Of a stretch of 64,000 bases of DNA, positions 38,382 through 47,439 are shown in pieces; within the stretch, counting starts at the first letter, position 1, and the number at the start of each line of letters is the position of its first letter. A model generated the notes under the pieces. It did not search any database and was not told the origin of the DNA. It was given only the letters and a program-made list of their open reading frames with translations. Source of the DNA: an uncultured Varibaculum sp. (GTDB lineage Bacteria > Actinomycetota > Actinomycetes > Actinomycetales > Actinomycetaceae); the NCBI RefSeq assembly GCF_902489465.1, contig NZ_CABTZZ010000002.1:1-64000 (forward strand), read 5' to 3'. The position numbers were made by a program, and so were the translations under genes.

Positions 38382-38811
38382 ACTTCTGTATCTGCCAACA
38401 ACGCGAGGCCTATATTTTTCCTCCCACCTGACAATCAGCCATAGCGGTTCCTGGGAATAGGTTGGTGCGGTAGAAGTATGCGGGGGCTAGATTTTTCCTC
38501 CTGCCCAAAATTTTGGAAAACGTAGCGACATTTTCCAAAATTTGCGCCCGCCTAGCCGACTCGGATAAAACCTAGCCCCCGCGCACAGCTGGAACAAATC
38601 AGGCTGCTATGTTGCGCCAAAACGGGCGCATACTAGCCCCTAGGCAAGACCTTACGGTTGGCGCGCTAAAAGATGCGAGAGGGCGACTTGAGCCGAGCGA
38701 AGCAAGGCTCACCAGAGCCCCGAGCGCTTTTAGCGCACCAACCCGCAACCCTCGCGCTCAAACGCAAAACTCCTATCCCCCGCGCATCCCTCTATAAAAA
38801 TCTAGTAAAGG
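38382..38811. repeat. 430-base gap packed with nested inverted repeats
   Basis: At least four perfect or near-perfect palindromes occur. Outer arms 38480-38490/38572-38582 (11 bp) enclose arms 38508-38520/38531-38543 (13 bp). Then follow 38613-38618/38625-38630 (6 bp) and 38656-38672/38727-38743 (17 bp, one mismatch), which encloses 38689-38694/38706-38711 (6 bp). A partial direct repeat ending in ATTTTTCCTCC appears at about 38403-38425 and 38481-38503. No open reading frame with a ribosome binding site is seen. It may be a miniature mobile element, a structured RNA, or stacked terminators between the convergent aldo/keto reductase and pgi genes. Confidence 0.6.
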
Positions 38812-40509
38812 CTAGTTTTCTCGATTGGCGTGGTAGTAGTTGATCATCGCTTTAGTAGAAGGATCCTGTTGCTCCAATACCTCTTTATCACCGGCAATTG
38901 CGGGAGTAAGCGCCTTGGCGAGCTGTTTGCCCAGTTCTACGCCCCACTGGTCGAAACTGTTAATCCCCCACACTACCCCTTGGGTAAAGGTGAGGTGTTC
39001 ATAGAGGGCGATCAGCTGCCCCAGTACCGAGGGCGTTAGACGCGGCGCCATGATCGAGGTTGACGGCTTGTTGCCGGGGAATACCCGGGCAGGGACGATG
39101 GGTTCTGGAGTCCCTTCGGCACGTACCTGATCAGCGGTCTTGCCAAAGGCGAGCGCCTGAGTTTGGGCGAAGAAATTACCTAGGAATAGCTCGTGCTGAT
39201 CATTGTCTCCATCTTTGAGCGGCCAGGTGGGGTTAGCGAAAGCGATAAAATCGGCGGGAATCATTTGAGTTCCCTGGTGGATCAACTGGTAAAAAGCATG
39301 TTGCCCGTTAGTGCCCGGCTCTCCCCAAAAGATTTCGCCAGTATCGTAGGTTACCGCTGCCCCATCCCAGCGTACGGCTTTACCATTGGATTCCATAGTT
39401 AGTTGCTGAAGGTAGGCCGGGAACCGGTGCAGATACTGTGAATAGGGCAAGACCGCGTGGGTAGGAGCGTGCAGGAAGTTGCGGTACCACACGTTGATTA
39501 GTCCCATCAGCACCGGAACATTCTCACTGAGCGGAGCCGTCCGGAAATGCTCGTCCATAGCGTACATACCGGACAGAAAATCGGAGAATCCCTCTTTACC
39601 AATCGCGACAGCCAGAGCGGTGCCGACTGCGGAATCTACCGAGTAACGTCCTCCTACCCAATTCCAAAAACCAAAGGCGTTATCTGGATCAATACCAAAT
39701 TCGGCTACCGCCTCAAGATTAGTAGACACTGCCACGAAATGCTTGGACACTGCCTGTCGGGAATCCTCATCAGTAAGCTGCGATCCGCTATCTTTGCCTT
39801 CCCAGATTCCGCGGGCAGCCAGCTGGTCTAACAGCCAGCTGCGGGCGGCGCGGGCATTGGTGAGGGTTTCCAAAGTGGTGAAAGTCTTGGAGGCCACGAT
39901 AAACAAGGTGGTTTCAGGATCCAAGTCCTTCACTTTTTCGCATAGATCCGTAGGATCAATATTGGATACGAAGCGGCATTCAAGCCCGGTTTTAACATAG
40001 GGAAGCAACGCTTCGTAGGCCATCGCCGGACCTAAATCCGAACCTCCGATTCCGATATTCACCACGGTAGTGATGGGTTTTCCAGTAATTCCCAGCCAGG
40101 CTCCACTGCGCACTTTTTCCGTAAAGGCATAAACTCGCTCTAAAACGGCGGTTACATCGGCGCTAACGTCCTGCCCATCAACTTCGAGTTTATCTTTCCC
40201 AGGGCGCCGCAGCGCGGTATGGAGTACCGCGCGATCCTCGGTGGTATTAATATGTTCCCCTGCGAACATGGCATCACGATGAGCCTCGACTTTGGTTTGT
40301 GCCGCCAGGCGTGCCAGTGCCTCCAATATGGGAGCGGTTACCAAGTTCTTTGACAAGTCAACCCGCAAATCCGCGGCAGTAAAACTAAGCTGTTCGGCAC
40401 GGTCTGGCTGTTGTTCAAACCAACCGGTAAGATCCGGTTTGAATGATTCGGCAAGATTAGTTAACTCTTGCCATGCCTGGGTGGTACTGGGGTCAATCGG
40501 AGCGCCCAT
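38812..40509 (-). CDS. pgi: Glucose-6-phosphate isomerase
   Basis: 565 residues. The SIS-domain signature [16 protein letters not shown] and the C-terminal [25 protein letters not shown] are family motifs; the catalytic Glu lies in the NGKAVRWDG to [23 protein letters not shown] region. It interconverts glucose-6- and fructose-6-phosphate. It is directly downstream of pfkA (27 bases), so these two consecutive glycolytic steps are probably cotranscribed. Confidence 0.98.
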   Translation of the reverse strand: MGAPIDPSTTQAWQELTNLAESFKPDLTGWFEQQPDRAEQLSFTAADLRVDLSKNLVTAPILEALARLAAQTKVEAHRDAMFAGEHINTTEDRAVLHTALRRPGKDKLEVDGQDVSADVTAVLERVYAFTEKVRSGAWLGITGKPITTVVNIGIGGSDLGPAMAYEALLPYVKTGLECRFVSNIDPTDLCEKVKDLDPETTLFIVASKTFTTLETLTNARAARSWLLDQLAARGIWEGKDSGSQLTDEDSRQAVSKHFVAVSTNLEAVAEFGIDPDNAFGFWNWVGGRYSVDSAVGTALAVAIGKEGFSDFLSGMYAMDEHFRTAPLSENVPVLMGLINVWYRNFLHAPTHAVLPYSQYLHRFPAYLQQLTMESNGKAVRWDGAAVTYDTGEIFWGEPGTNGQHAFYQLIHQGTQMIPADFIAFANPTWPLKDGDNDQHELFLGNFFAQTQALAFGKTADQVRAEGTPEPIVPARVFPGNKPSTSIMAPRLTPSVLGQLIALYEHLTFTQGVVWGINSFDQWGVELGKQLAKALTPAIAGDKEVLEQQDPSTKAMINYYHANREN

Positions 40510-40536
40510 GTTTTCTCCTGTTCGAATTGGTATAGG

Positions 40537-42801
40537 TTATAGGTCGGTTATCGGCAATGGTCGGACTTCAATATCCCATTCATCACGGGAAACCACCGAG
40601 ATAATATCAACCAGTGGCAACCACCATTGGCTGAGGGGACGACGCACTTGAGGATCAACCTTTTGCTGCATTTGCAGCAGCGGGAAAGACTCAATCCCCT
40701 CTGCTGACAGCCCCACTCCCAAGGGCTCGCTGCGATTTTGCGCGAATTGCTCGCTGAGCTCTTGAATCGCTGCCCGCACCAGGCGAGTAGCTAAGATGCG
40801 GTCAAAGGGAGACGGTTCTCCCCCCTGCTGCAAGTGTCCCAGAGCCGAGTGGCGCACATCGAACATCCCTTGCGATTCTTGGGCAAACACGGAGGCTATG
40901 AATTCTCGATCATATCTGCCTCCGGCCTCTTCATTATGTAGTACCAGGCACAGGCGGCGACCGTCACGGAAAGAATCCCGCATCATTTTCACATCGCTGG
41001 CTAGATCCTGCAGGTCATAGGGGAATTCATCGAGGTAGACCAACTCGGCTCCCGCGGCGATACCTGACATTAGGGATAGGTATCCGCAGTGCCGCCCCAT
41101 CGCATCGGCTACGAAACAACGCCGAGAAGCTGCCGCAGATTCTCGGATACGATCTAATGCCCAGACCGCATTATTTAGGGCAGAATCAGCGCCGATAGAA
41201 AGCTCAGATCCCGGCAAGTTATTGTCGATTGATGCCGGAATGCAAATCATCGGAATATTAAACGCCGGGTAGCGGGAGGTTTCCTGCCGCATCTGATTGA
41301 TCGACAGGTAGGCGTTGTAGCCACCGATTACGATTAGGGCGTCGATGCGCTGTTCTTCCAGAGCGCGTCCTATTGCGTAGTATTCTTCTACCCGCGGAAT
41401 GGCGCGCAACGTTCCGAGCTCCGCTCCTCCATCAAAGCCCCAGCCTTCAACGTCTTCCCAAGCTAGCTGCTTAACTTTTCCAGACATGAGCCCTTCAAAG
41501 GAACCGTAGATTCCCAGCATTTCAAACCCACGGTCTATGCCTTGCCGGACTGCGGCTCGAGCTGCAGTATTCATTCCGGGAGCAAGTCCGCCTACGTGCA
41601 TAATGGCTACCCGCCGCGCATTATCGGGTAGTGCGTCTTGCTGGGGCGGAGTCGACATTACTTCATTAATGGCCAGCATCTCGCTGAATGAACGTCCTCG
41701 CGCCTTAACTGCCTTTTCGTATTCTTGTGCTTTCGTAAACTTGGCAACCGCGCGAGTATCGTTGACTGCTTTCATCAAAGGCAAGCGGGCAACCCGGTTA
41801 TTACGAGCCCCAATGATCACCGGCTCGGAATCTTGGTCTTGGTGTAGCACTTCATACACCGCTGCATATCCCAGGGCGGTGGGCATCCAGCGATCATAGG
41901 CTGAGGGCGTGCCCCCGCGCTGTACGTGCCCCAAGATAGTCAGATGCGGACGCTCTCCGGTTTCTTGCTCTAGGGCATCGCACACATCGTTTGCAGTAAT
42001 AGGATTACCTTGATGATCGATAGCGCCTTCGGCCACCAACACGATGGATTCGCGCCTGCCTGCCCTGCGTCCAGCTTCCAGTTTTTTCGTCAGGATTTTC
42101 TGCCACCCTTGTTCAGGAGGAGCTTCGGGGATGAATACATAATCGCAACCCCGGGCAACCGCACTCATCAGTGGTAGGTATCCGCAATGGCGTCCCATAA
42201 CTTCTACGACGAAAGTGCGGCGATGGGAGGCCGCGGTAGAAGAAAGCTCATCCAGAGCCGCCAAGATTCTCTGCAAGGCTGAGTCAGTGCCGATGGTCAT
42301 ATCGAAACCAACTAAATCATTGTCGATAGAACCAACCAGGCCGGCTACCCGCAACTTTTCATGTCCAGCTACCTGTTCGGGGGTAAGTTCGTCTGCCTGC
42401 ATCAGTTCTTCCAGGAGGCTGGGCCATTCTTCTTGAAACTCGTTAGTACCGGCTAGCGAACCGTCTCCCCCAATAGAAATCAGGCAATCTATACCATTTA
42501 GAATCAGGTTTTTAGCGGCTTTGAGCAGTCCAGAACGTTCGCGAAACTCTTTACAGCGGGCAGTCCCAATTATTGTGCCCCCCTTATTGAGCACACTAGA
42601 TACATCGGACCATCCCATCGGTTTGATCATTTCACCGCCAGTAACAGCTCCCTGCCAACCTTCAAGGATCGCATAGGGCTGCGCACCCATTTTTAAAGCG
42701 GTCCGCACTACCGCCCGTACGGCAGCATTCATCCCCTGGGCATCCCCGCCCGAGGTTAAGACTCCTAGACGCTTCGGTTCGGCCCCTGTGGACTGACCCA
42801 T
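40537..42801 (-). CDS. pfkA: Double-length, eukaryote-like ATP-dependent 6-phosphofructokinase
   Basis: 754 residues from ATG at 42801 (GAGGAGG upstream), twice the usual bacterial 320. The N-half is catalytic: GGDAQGMNAAVR, GGDGS at 111-115, SIDND with the catalytic Asp at 160, MGRHCG at 202, and GHVQRGGTPSAYDR. GGDGS and the Gly before SIDND point to ATP, not pyrophosphate. The C-half is a degenerate copy: GGYNA in place of GGDGS, and SIDNN. Phrases such as DMTIGTDSAL and LGHLQQGGEPSPFDR resemble animal and fungal PFK, where the C-half is regulatory. Its upstream neighbour is a LacI-type sensor, and pgi follows. Confidence 0.95.
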   Translation of the reverse strand: MGQSTGAEPKRLGVLTSGGDAQGMNAAVRAVVRTALKMGAQPYAILEGWQGAVTGGEMIKPMGWSDVSSVLNKGGTIIGTARCKEFRERSGLLKAAKNLILNGIDCLISIGGDGSLAGTNEFQEEWPSLLEELMQADELTPEQVAGHEKLRVAGLVGSIDNDLVGFDMTIGTDSALQRILAALDELSSTAASHRRTFVVEVMGRHCGYLPLMSAVARGCDYVFIPEAPPEQGWQKILTKKLEAGRRAGRRESIVLVAEGAIDHQGNPITANDVCDALEQETGERPHLTILGHVQRGGTPSAYDRWMPTALGYAAVYEVLHQDQDSEPVIIGARNNRVARLPLMKAVNDTRAVAKFTKAQEYEKAVKARGRSFSEMLAINEVMSTPPQQDALPDNARRVAIMHVGGLAPGMNTAARAAVRQGIDRGFEMLGIYGSFEGLMSGKVKQLAWEDVEGWGFDGGAELGTLRAIPRVEEYYAIGRALEEQRIDALIVIGGYNAYLSINQMRQETSRYPAFNIPMICIPASIDNNLPGSELSIGADSALNNAVWALDRIRESAAASRRCFVADAMGRHCGYLSLMSGIAAGAELVYLDEFPYDLQDLASDVKMMRDSFRDGRRLCLVLHNEEAGGRYDREFIASVFAQESQGMFDVRHSALGHLQQGGEPSPFDRILATRLVRAAIQELSEQFAQNRSEPLGVGLSAEGIESFPLLQMQQKVDPQVRRPLSQWWLPLVDIISVVSRDEWDIEVRPLPITDL

Positions 42802-42826
42802 TATTCCTCCTCTGGAAGGCTGGCAC

Positions 42827-43669
42827 CTAGGCGCTTCCCCTGGCAACCAGCGTCATCATTTTGTCAACTTCTTTCGGATCTGGGGCATCGATTTTTTCGC
42901 CAGACAAGAATTTGCCGAGCGCCTGGGCGTAAAGCTGCCCGCTTACTTCGGGATTAAAATCAATAGAGGTAAGTGGCGGGTTGAAGAGTTGACCTTCGGG
43001 AGCATTGCCTACCCCGATAACGGCACAGTCATTGGGAACCATGCGTCCACACATCCTAAGAGCCTGGATAACCTCCATCGCCAGGAAATCGTTATGGCAA
43101 ATGAACCCATCAACCCCAGGATTCTTTGAAAACAGCTGCACTAACTCTCCGGAAAGATTGGGAGAATTGTATTCGGTAGTCAGCATGGTGGGCGTGGGAC
43201 AACCTCCGAAAATACACCCTTGTAGCACTCCGGCATACCGTAACTGGTTAAGGTTTTCGAGCAAGGGGTCAGAGGAACACAGGTACACCAAGTTGCGGTG
43301 ACCTGAGGAGACCATTCGGGATGCCATGGCTCGCCCGGAAGCACCATATAGCGCTGCCACCACCGGATACGCCGGAGAATCAGTGGCAAAAATTGCCGGC
43401 TCGACCGGTACACCCAGGCTTTGCAACTGTTTATTTTGCTCTTTACTAAAGGGAACCAGCGGCAAAATTGGGCCAATTAGCTTTGCACTGTCCGCCAAAG
43501 CATCAACATCGAGTTTAGCGGCCTCTACCTGGACAGGGATTAAGTCAAATCCCATCTTGGCGGTTTCATAGCCGGTGCGTATCACCATGCTAAGTAACGG
43601 AGAATCATACGGCATCGGAGGACTGACTAACAGAAAACGCTTCGCTTGTGTCTTAGCATTCTTCGCCAC
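42827..43669 (-). CDS. LacI-type sugar-sensor domain protein lacking the DNA-binding domain
   Basis: 280 residues. Apart from a short basic N-terminus (AKNAKTQAKR), the protein starts straight in the periplasmic-binding-protein fold of LacI/PurR regulators (FLLVSPPMPYDSPLLSMVIRTGYETA). DGFICHNDFLAMEVIQALRMCG, VIGVGNAPEG and PPLTSIDFNPEVSGQLYAQAL are typical. No helix-turn-helix is encoded upstream, and the GTG start has AAGGGGG before it, so the gene looks intact rather than truncated. It precedes pfkA by 25 bases. It may bind a sugar phosphate and act on PFK or another protein. Confidence 0.8.
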   Translation of the reverse strand: MAKNAKTQAKRFLLVSPPMPYDSPLLSMVIRTGYETAKMGFDLIPVQVEAAKLDVDALADSAKLIGPILPLVPFSKEQNKQLQSLGVPVEPAIFATDSPAYPVVAALYGASGRAMASRMVSSGHRNLVYLCSSDPLLENLNQLRYAGVLQGCIFGGCPTPTMLTTEYNSPNLSGELVQLFSKNPGVDGFICHNDFLAMEVIQALRMCGRMVPNDCAVIGVGNAPEGQLFNPPLTSIDFNPEVSGQLYAQALGKFLSGEKIDAPDPKEVDKMMTLVARGSA

Positions 43670-43761
43670 TGTGACCCCCTTCTGTTGACGCCAATTCTGC
43701 TAGGTTACTGAGCATCTAACTCACTACCCAATACTAACCTATTTCTTGGTATCGACCAGAC

Positions 43762-43803
43762 GAAAAAGATCGGGGCGGACGCTTCTTCTTCGCGTCCGCC
43801 CCG
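43762..43803 (-). terminator. icd: Rho-independent terminator of icd
   Basis: Perfect 12-bp arms (43771-43782 and 43792-43803) around a 9-base loop, followed on the minus strand by ATCTTTTTCG. It lies about 75 bases after the icd stop codon and before the LacI-like gene. Confidence 0.85.
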
Positions 43804-43876
43804 AAAAGACCGACAGGATCTGGGATTTCCAGGTTCAAGCCACCTGTTAAAACCCCTAGGTCAGCTGGGTTTTAGG

Positions 43877-45103
43877 TTAGGCATCTTGTTTTAGACGCTT
43901 AGCCAGGTTCTCAATCAACACATTCATGAAGCCATCGGTATCCAACCAGGGATGATCCTCATCGATCAGGCGAGCTAGGTCTTTGGTCATTTGCCCGCCT
44001 TCAACAGTAGAGATAATTACCTCCTCTAAGGTCTGCGCGAAGTGAGCAACTTCTGGAGTATTGTCTAGATTGCCGCGATGTGCCAGACCGCGGGTCCAGG
44101 CGTAGATAGAGGCAATCGGGTTGGTGGAGGTTTTTTCTCCCCGCTGCCAGCGGCGATAGTGGCGAGTTACCGTACCATGTGCTGCTTCAGCCTCGATAGT
44201 GCGCCCATCGGGAGTCATTAGTACCGAAGTCATCAGCCCTAGGGAACCGAAACCCTGAGCTACCGTATCGGACTGAACATCGCCATCATAATTCTTACAT
44301 GCCCAAACATATCCACCTTCCCAGCGCAGGGAAGAGGCCACCATATCATCGATCAAGCGGTGCTCATAGTGCAGGCCGGCTTCCTCGTATTGCTCTTTGA
44401 ATTCGCTGTCATAGACGTCGGCGAAAATATCCTTAAACTGCCCGTCATAGGCCTTCAAAATCGTATTCTTGGTGGACAGGTAAACCGGATATCCCCGCAG
44501 CAGGCCATAGCGGAAACAAGCGCGAGCGAAATCTTTGATGGAGTCATTGAAGTTGTACATACCCATGGCAACTCCCCCACTTTCGGGGTACTCAACCACG
44601 GTATGTTCTATAGGCTCGGATCCATCTTTCGGTTGGAAGCTAATGGTTAGGCTCCCGGCACCGGGGATTTTGAAATCAGTGGCCTTGTATTGGTCACCGA
44701 AGGCGTGTCGGGCAACCACGATGGGCTTTGTCCATCCACCCACCAGACGCGGCACATTGCTCATAATAATGGGTTCGCGGAAAATCACCCCGCCGAGAAT
44801 GTTGCGGATAGTGCCATTGGGCGATTTCCACATTTTCTTGAGCCCAAACTCTTCCACCCGCGCCTCATCAGGGGTGATAGTTGCACATTTAACCCCTACG
44901 CCGTATTCTTTAATCGCGTTGGCGGCATCAATAGTGACCTGGTCACCGGTGGCATCCCGGTTCTCTACGCTGAGGTCGTAGTAACGAAGATCCACATCCA
45001 GATAGGGAAGGATTAGTTCGTTACGGATTTTTTGCCAAATAATCCGGGTCATTTCATCGCCGTCTAGTTCGACGATCGGGCCGGCTACTTTGATCTTTGC
45101 CAT
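43877..45103 (-). CDS. icd: NADP-dependent isocitrate dehydrogenase, homodimeric eukaryote-like type
   Basis: 408 residues from ATG at 45103 (GGAGT upstream); the frame extends to 45115 without support. [21 protein letters not shown] and [19 protein letters not shown] identify the type-II (eukaryote-like) NADP enzyme. [26 protein letters not shown] holds metal-binding Asp residues and [12 protein letters not shown] the NADP site. It oxidises isocitrate to 2-oxoglutarate. It is monocistronic, with its own terminator. Confidence 0.97.
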   Translation of the reverse strand: MAKIKVAGPIVELDGDEMTRIIWQKIRNELILPYLDVDLRYYDLSVENRDATGDQVTIDAANAIKEYGVGVKCATITPDEARVEEFGLKKMWKSPNGTIRNILGGVIFREPIIMSNVPRLVGGWTKPIVVARHAFGDQYKATDFKIPGAGSLTISFQPKDGSEPIEHTVVEYPESGGVAMGMYNFNDSIKDFARACFRYGLLRGYPVYLSTKNTILKAYDGQFKDIFADVYDSEFKEQYEEAGLHYEHRLIDDMVASSLRWEGGYVWACKNYDGDVQSDTVAQGFGSLGLMTSVLMTPDGRTIEAEAAHGTVTRHYRRWQRGEKTSTNPIASIYAWTRGLAHRGNLDNTPEVAHFAQTLEEVIISTVEGGQMTKDLARLIDEDHPWLDTDGFMNVLIENLAKRLKQDA

Positions 45104-45296
45104 GAATAACTCCAAAGCTACTAGTTTTAAGTCCTTGGTCTTAACTTTACTCGATATCGAGATAAATTAGCAATGGCTAGCGCTGTGAGCTGAGAGGCGA
45201 AGTCTGTGGTTATCCGCTTCAAACATTGTTCCCCGCAAGTTTCTGCGTGACGGTAAATCCTTCTCACGCGGTAGCTTCGTACCTTAAATTAGCTTT

Positions 45297-46043
45297 ATGC
45301 AGATTCAGATTGGCAAGACCGCTGTCGCCAGGCCTCAGCCTCTTATCTGGTTAGAGGCCGGACTGGGCGGGTCTATGCGTAGCTGGAACCTGACTTTCCC
45401 GATTCTTAGCCGTGCTTTTTACTGCGCTCGCTCAACCCGCTCCCCGATTTTGTACCCCGAAGAGGGCGCGGAAGTGACTTGGCAAAGCCTAGTGGCGGAG
45501 ATGCGAGCGGGCGGAGAAGAACTTGCTCTCCACCTGGGCGCCACTTTTGAAAACCCACTACCTATGGTGCTGGTCGGGCACTCCTATGGCGCAATGCTGG
45601 TACGAGTTTGGGCAGCACAACTATTAAAGTCCCCCACTTCCGCCCGGGTACGGCCAGTTGGAATCGTACAGATAGACCCCTCTTTCGAGGGAAACAACGA
45701 GGGCGCCAGTCCTCTCTATCAAAAGCTGGAGCAAAAGATCCTTGCCTGGATTTACCGCGGAGCCGCCCGCGAGCAACCTTCCTTTTACTTGGCTTGGCAA
45801 GATCTCCAAGAGATTGATTTACTGGATCGTCAGCTGCCTCAACTGGTGATTTCCGCTGCCCACCGCCGAAGCAGTAAAACCTGGCAAGGTTTGACTTCCT
45901 ACGCCCGAGCCATTGATGCCCGCCTGGTGCGCGCCGATTCTTCCCGCCATCACCTGCAGCTATTCGATCCGGTAACCGTGGCCAGTCAGATCATAGAGTT
46001 TACGAGGCAAATCAACGTTCAAATAAATAGCAAAGGGGACTAG
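45297..46043 (+). CDS. Alpha/beta hydrolase
   Basis: 248 residues. The oxyanion region is WLEAGLGGSMRSW, the nucleophile elbow GHSYGAM gives Ser near residue 97, and DSSRHHLQLFDP near 220 supplies the catalytic His. It looks cytoplasmic with no signal peptide. The substrate is unknown. The ribosome binding site is poor. It is convergent with hsp20, with a shared hairpin between them. Confidence 0.82.
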   Translation: MQIQIGKTAVARPQPLIWLEAGLGGSMRSWNLTFPILSRAFYCARSTRSPILYPEEGAEVTWQSLVAEMRAGGEELALHLGATFENPLPMVLVGHSYGAMLVRVWAAQLLKSPTSARVRPVGIVQIDPSFEGNNEGASPLYQKLEQKILAWIYRGAAREQPSFYLAWQDLQEIDLLDRQLPQLVISAAHRRSSKTWQGLTSYARAIDARLVRADSSRHHLQLFDPVTVASQIIEFTRQINVQINSKGD

Positions 46044-46076
46044 CTAGGACTTCTGGAAGCCACCAACGGCGATAGA

Positions 46077-46121
46077 GAAAAATCTTAAGGGCGGGGACGC
46101 CCAAAACCTGCGTCCCCGCCC
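46077..46121 (-). terminator. Hairpin terminator between hydrolase and hsp20
   Basis: Perfect 12-bp arms (46089-46100 and 46110-46121) with a 9-base loop. On the minus strand the stem is followed by TTAAGATTTTTC, so it terminates hsp20 best, though it may also stop the convergent hydrolase transcript. Confidence 0.8.
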
Positions 46122-46141
46122 AAGAATGCTATCAGCTGCGC

Positions 46142-46585
46142 TTAGTCGGCATCATTAAGAGTCTCGGCATTGCCCTCGATCTGGCGAGAGCCACGCTGGA
46201 CTGCAATCTTGCGAGGCTTAGCTTCCTCTGCCACCGGGATAACTAGCTTGAGCACCCCGTCCACATACTCGGCCTCTACTTGGTCAAGAGCCACCCCATT
46301 ACCCAAGGTGAGCTGGCGAGCGAAAGTACCGAAGGGACGCTCATGAGTCAGCCACTGGGCACCGGTAATTTCGGGGGATTTGCGCTCGGCGCGAATAGTG
46401 AGGGTGCGATCCTCGATATCGATATCTACGCTGGCCGGATCCACCCCCGGCAAATCAAAAAGGGCAATAAACTTTTCTCCATCACGATACAGATCCAAAG
46501 GCATAGCTGCCCGGGAAGGACCTTGGCGCATCGCGTCTTCAAAAATCGCTTCCATCTGACGGAAGGGATCATACCTGCGAACCAT
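46142..46585 (-). CDS. hsp20: Small heat-shock protein Hsp20 (alpha-crystallin family)
   Basis: 147 residues. The alpha-crystallin domain (about 35-125) includes LYRDGEKFIALFDLPGVDPASVDIDIEDRTLTIRAER and GVLKLVIPV, with the flanking N-terminal MVRRYDPFRQMEAIFED typical of bacterial Hsp20. It holds unfolding proteins for DnaK/ClpB. An HspR operator lies about 120 bases upstream, so it joins the HspR regulon. Confidence 0.95.
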   Translation of the reverse strand: MVRRYDPFRQMEAIFEDAMRQGPSRAAMPLDLYRDGEKFIALFDLPGVDPASVDIDIEDRTLTIRAERKSPEITGAQWLTHERPFGTFARQLTLGNGVALDQVEAEYVDGVLKLVIPVAEEAKPRKIAVQRGSRQIEGNAETLNDAD

Positions 46586-46703
46586 GATTACTCCTTACCC
46601 CCGCGTAGTTGCGGGAAATCTTCTTACCGAGATTCTCTCGGTCTCACGGATCCCATTCTGGCACTCTCCACACCCTAGTGCTAGCCAATTATTCTGAAGG
46701 CGA

Positions 46704-46730
46704 AAAGTTAAGTCAGATAGACTCAACTTT
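46704..46730. promoter_or_regulatory. HspR operator (HAIR) of hsp20
   Basis: AAAGTTAAGT-CAGATAG-ACTCAACTTT: 10-bp arms with a single mismatch and the 7-base HAIR spacer, almost identical to the clpB operator. The remaining 294-base gap to the next gene is AT-rich and shows nothing else. Confidence 0.8.
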
Positions 46731-46879
46731 AAATTTTCTATCCCCAAGATCTCCACCTAGTCCCTAATTTTCCCTTTGAACAGCCAATATATATTGCTAT
46801 CCGCAACCGCCAATGACAGTAACCCAAAACGCCGCCCCAAAGACGCCCTAAAACTAGTCGTTACTGAGAAAATAGGAAC

Positions 46880-47425
46880 ATGAGCGCGCGATACCTACCT
46901 TTATTTGTCTACGGCACCTTGAAACTCGGTTCTCGCGGCTTTGGCTCCAGTCTGAAAGCCGCGGTGACCGAATTCGCCCCGGCCTATCTGCGGGAAGCCT
47001 CCCTATATATTGGAGCGTCCTACCCGATGGCGATCCGCTCTATCGGCGGCACCGGTATTGTGGGGCAAGTACTGCTGATCGAACAGCGTTTATTTGAAGA
47101 AACCCTAGAAGAACTCGACGAATACGAAGGGTATTTAGGCGAAGGCGACCCCAATAATATGTATACCCGGCAAATCGTACGGGTAGAGGTATTCCCGGAC
47201 AAAGACAGCACCTGGGAAGGTCCCACCCAAGAAGTCCAGGCCTATGTTTATATGGCTAACGCGGACTCCTTCCGCGATCACCGCGATGAACTGGTGCTCT
47301 CCCCCAGCGGCGATTGGGATAACCACGAGGAAGAATGGGAAGAACTCTCCCCCGCCCTCGAAGATTTTGAAGACCCCAATATCGATGAGCGTTTCAGCGA
47401 CGATGAGGACGAGCTAGACCGCTAA
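46880..47425 (+). CDS. Gamma-glutamylcyclotransferase-like (AIG2/GGCT) protein
   Basis: 181 residues. LPLFVYGTLKLGSRGFG is the GGCT substrate loop (YGTL), and ELDEYEGYL holds the usual catalytic Glu. The last 40 residues are very acidic and probably disordered. Such enzymes release 5-oxoproline from gamma-glutamyl amines or peptides; the substrate here is unknown. It is convergent with the next gene. Confidence 0.85.
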   Translation: MSARYLPLFVYGTLKLGSRGFGSSLKAAVTEFAPAYLREASLYIGASYPMAIRSIGGTGIVGQVLLIEQRLFEETLEELDEYEGYLGEGDPNNMYTRQIVRVEVFPDKDSTWEGPTQEVQAYVYMANADSFRDHRDELVLSPSGDWDNHEEEWEELSPALEDFEDPNIDERFSDDEDELDR

Positions 47426-47439
47426 AGTCGCGCTGACCA

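Noticed and set aside
43670..43760. Missing helix-turn-helix of the LacI-like gene, possibly lost by a frameshift
   Set aside because: No frame upstream of the GTG encodes a LacI-type helix-turn-helix, and the GTG has its own ribosome binding site.
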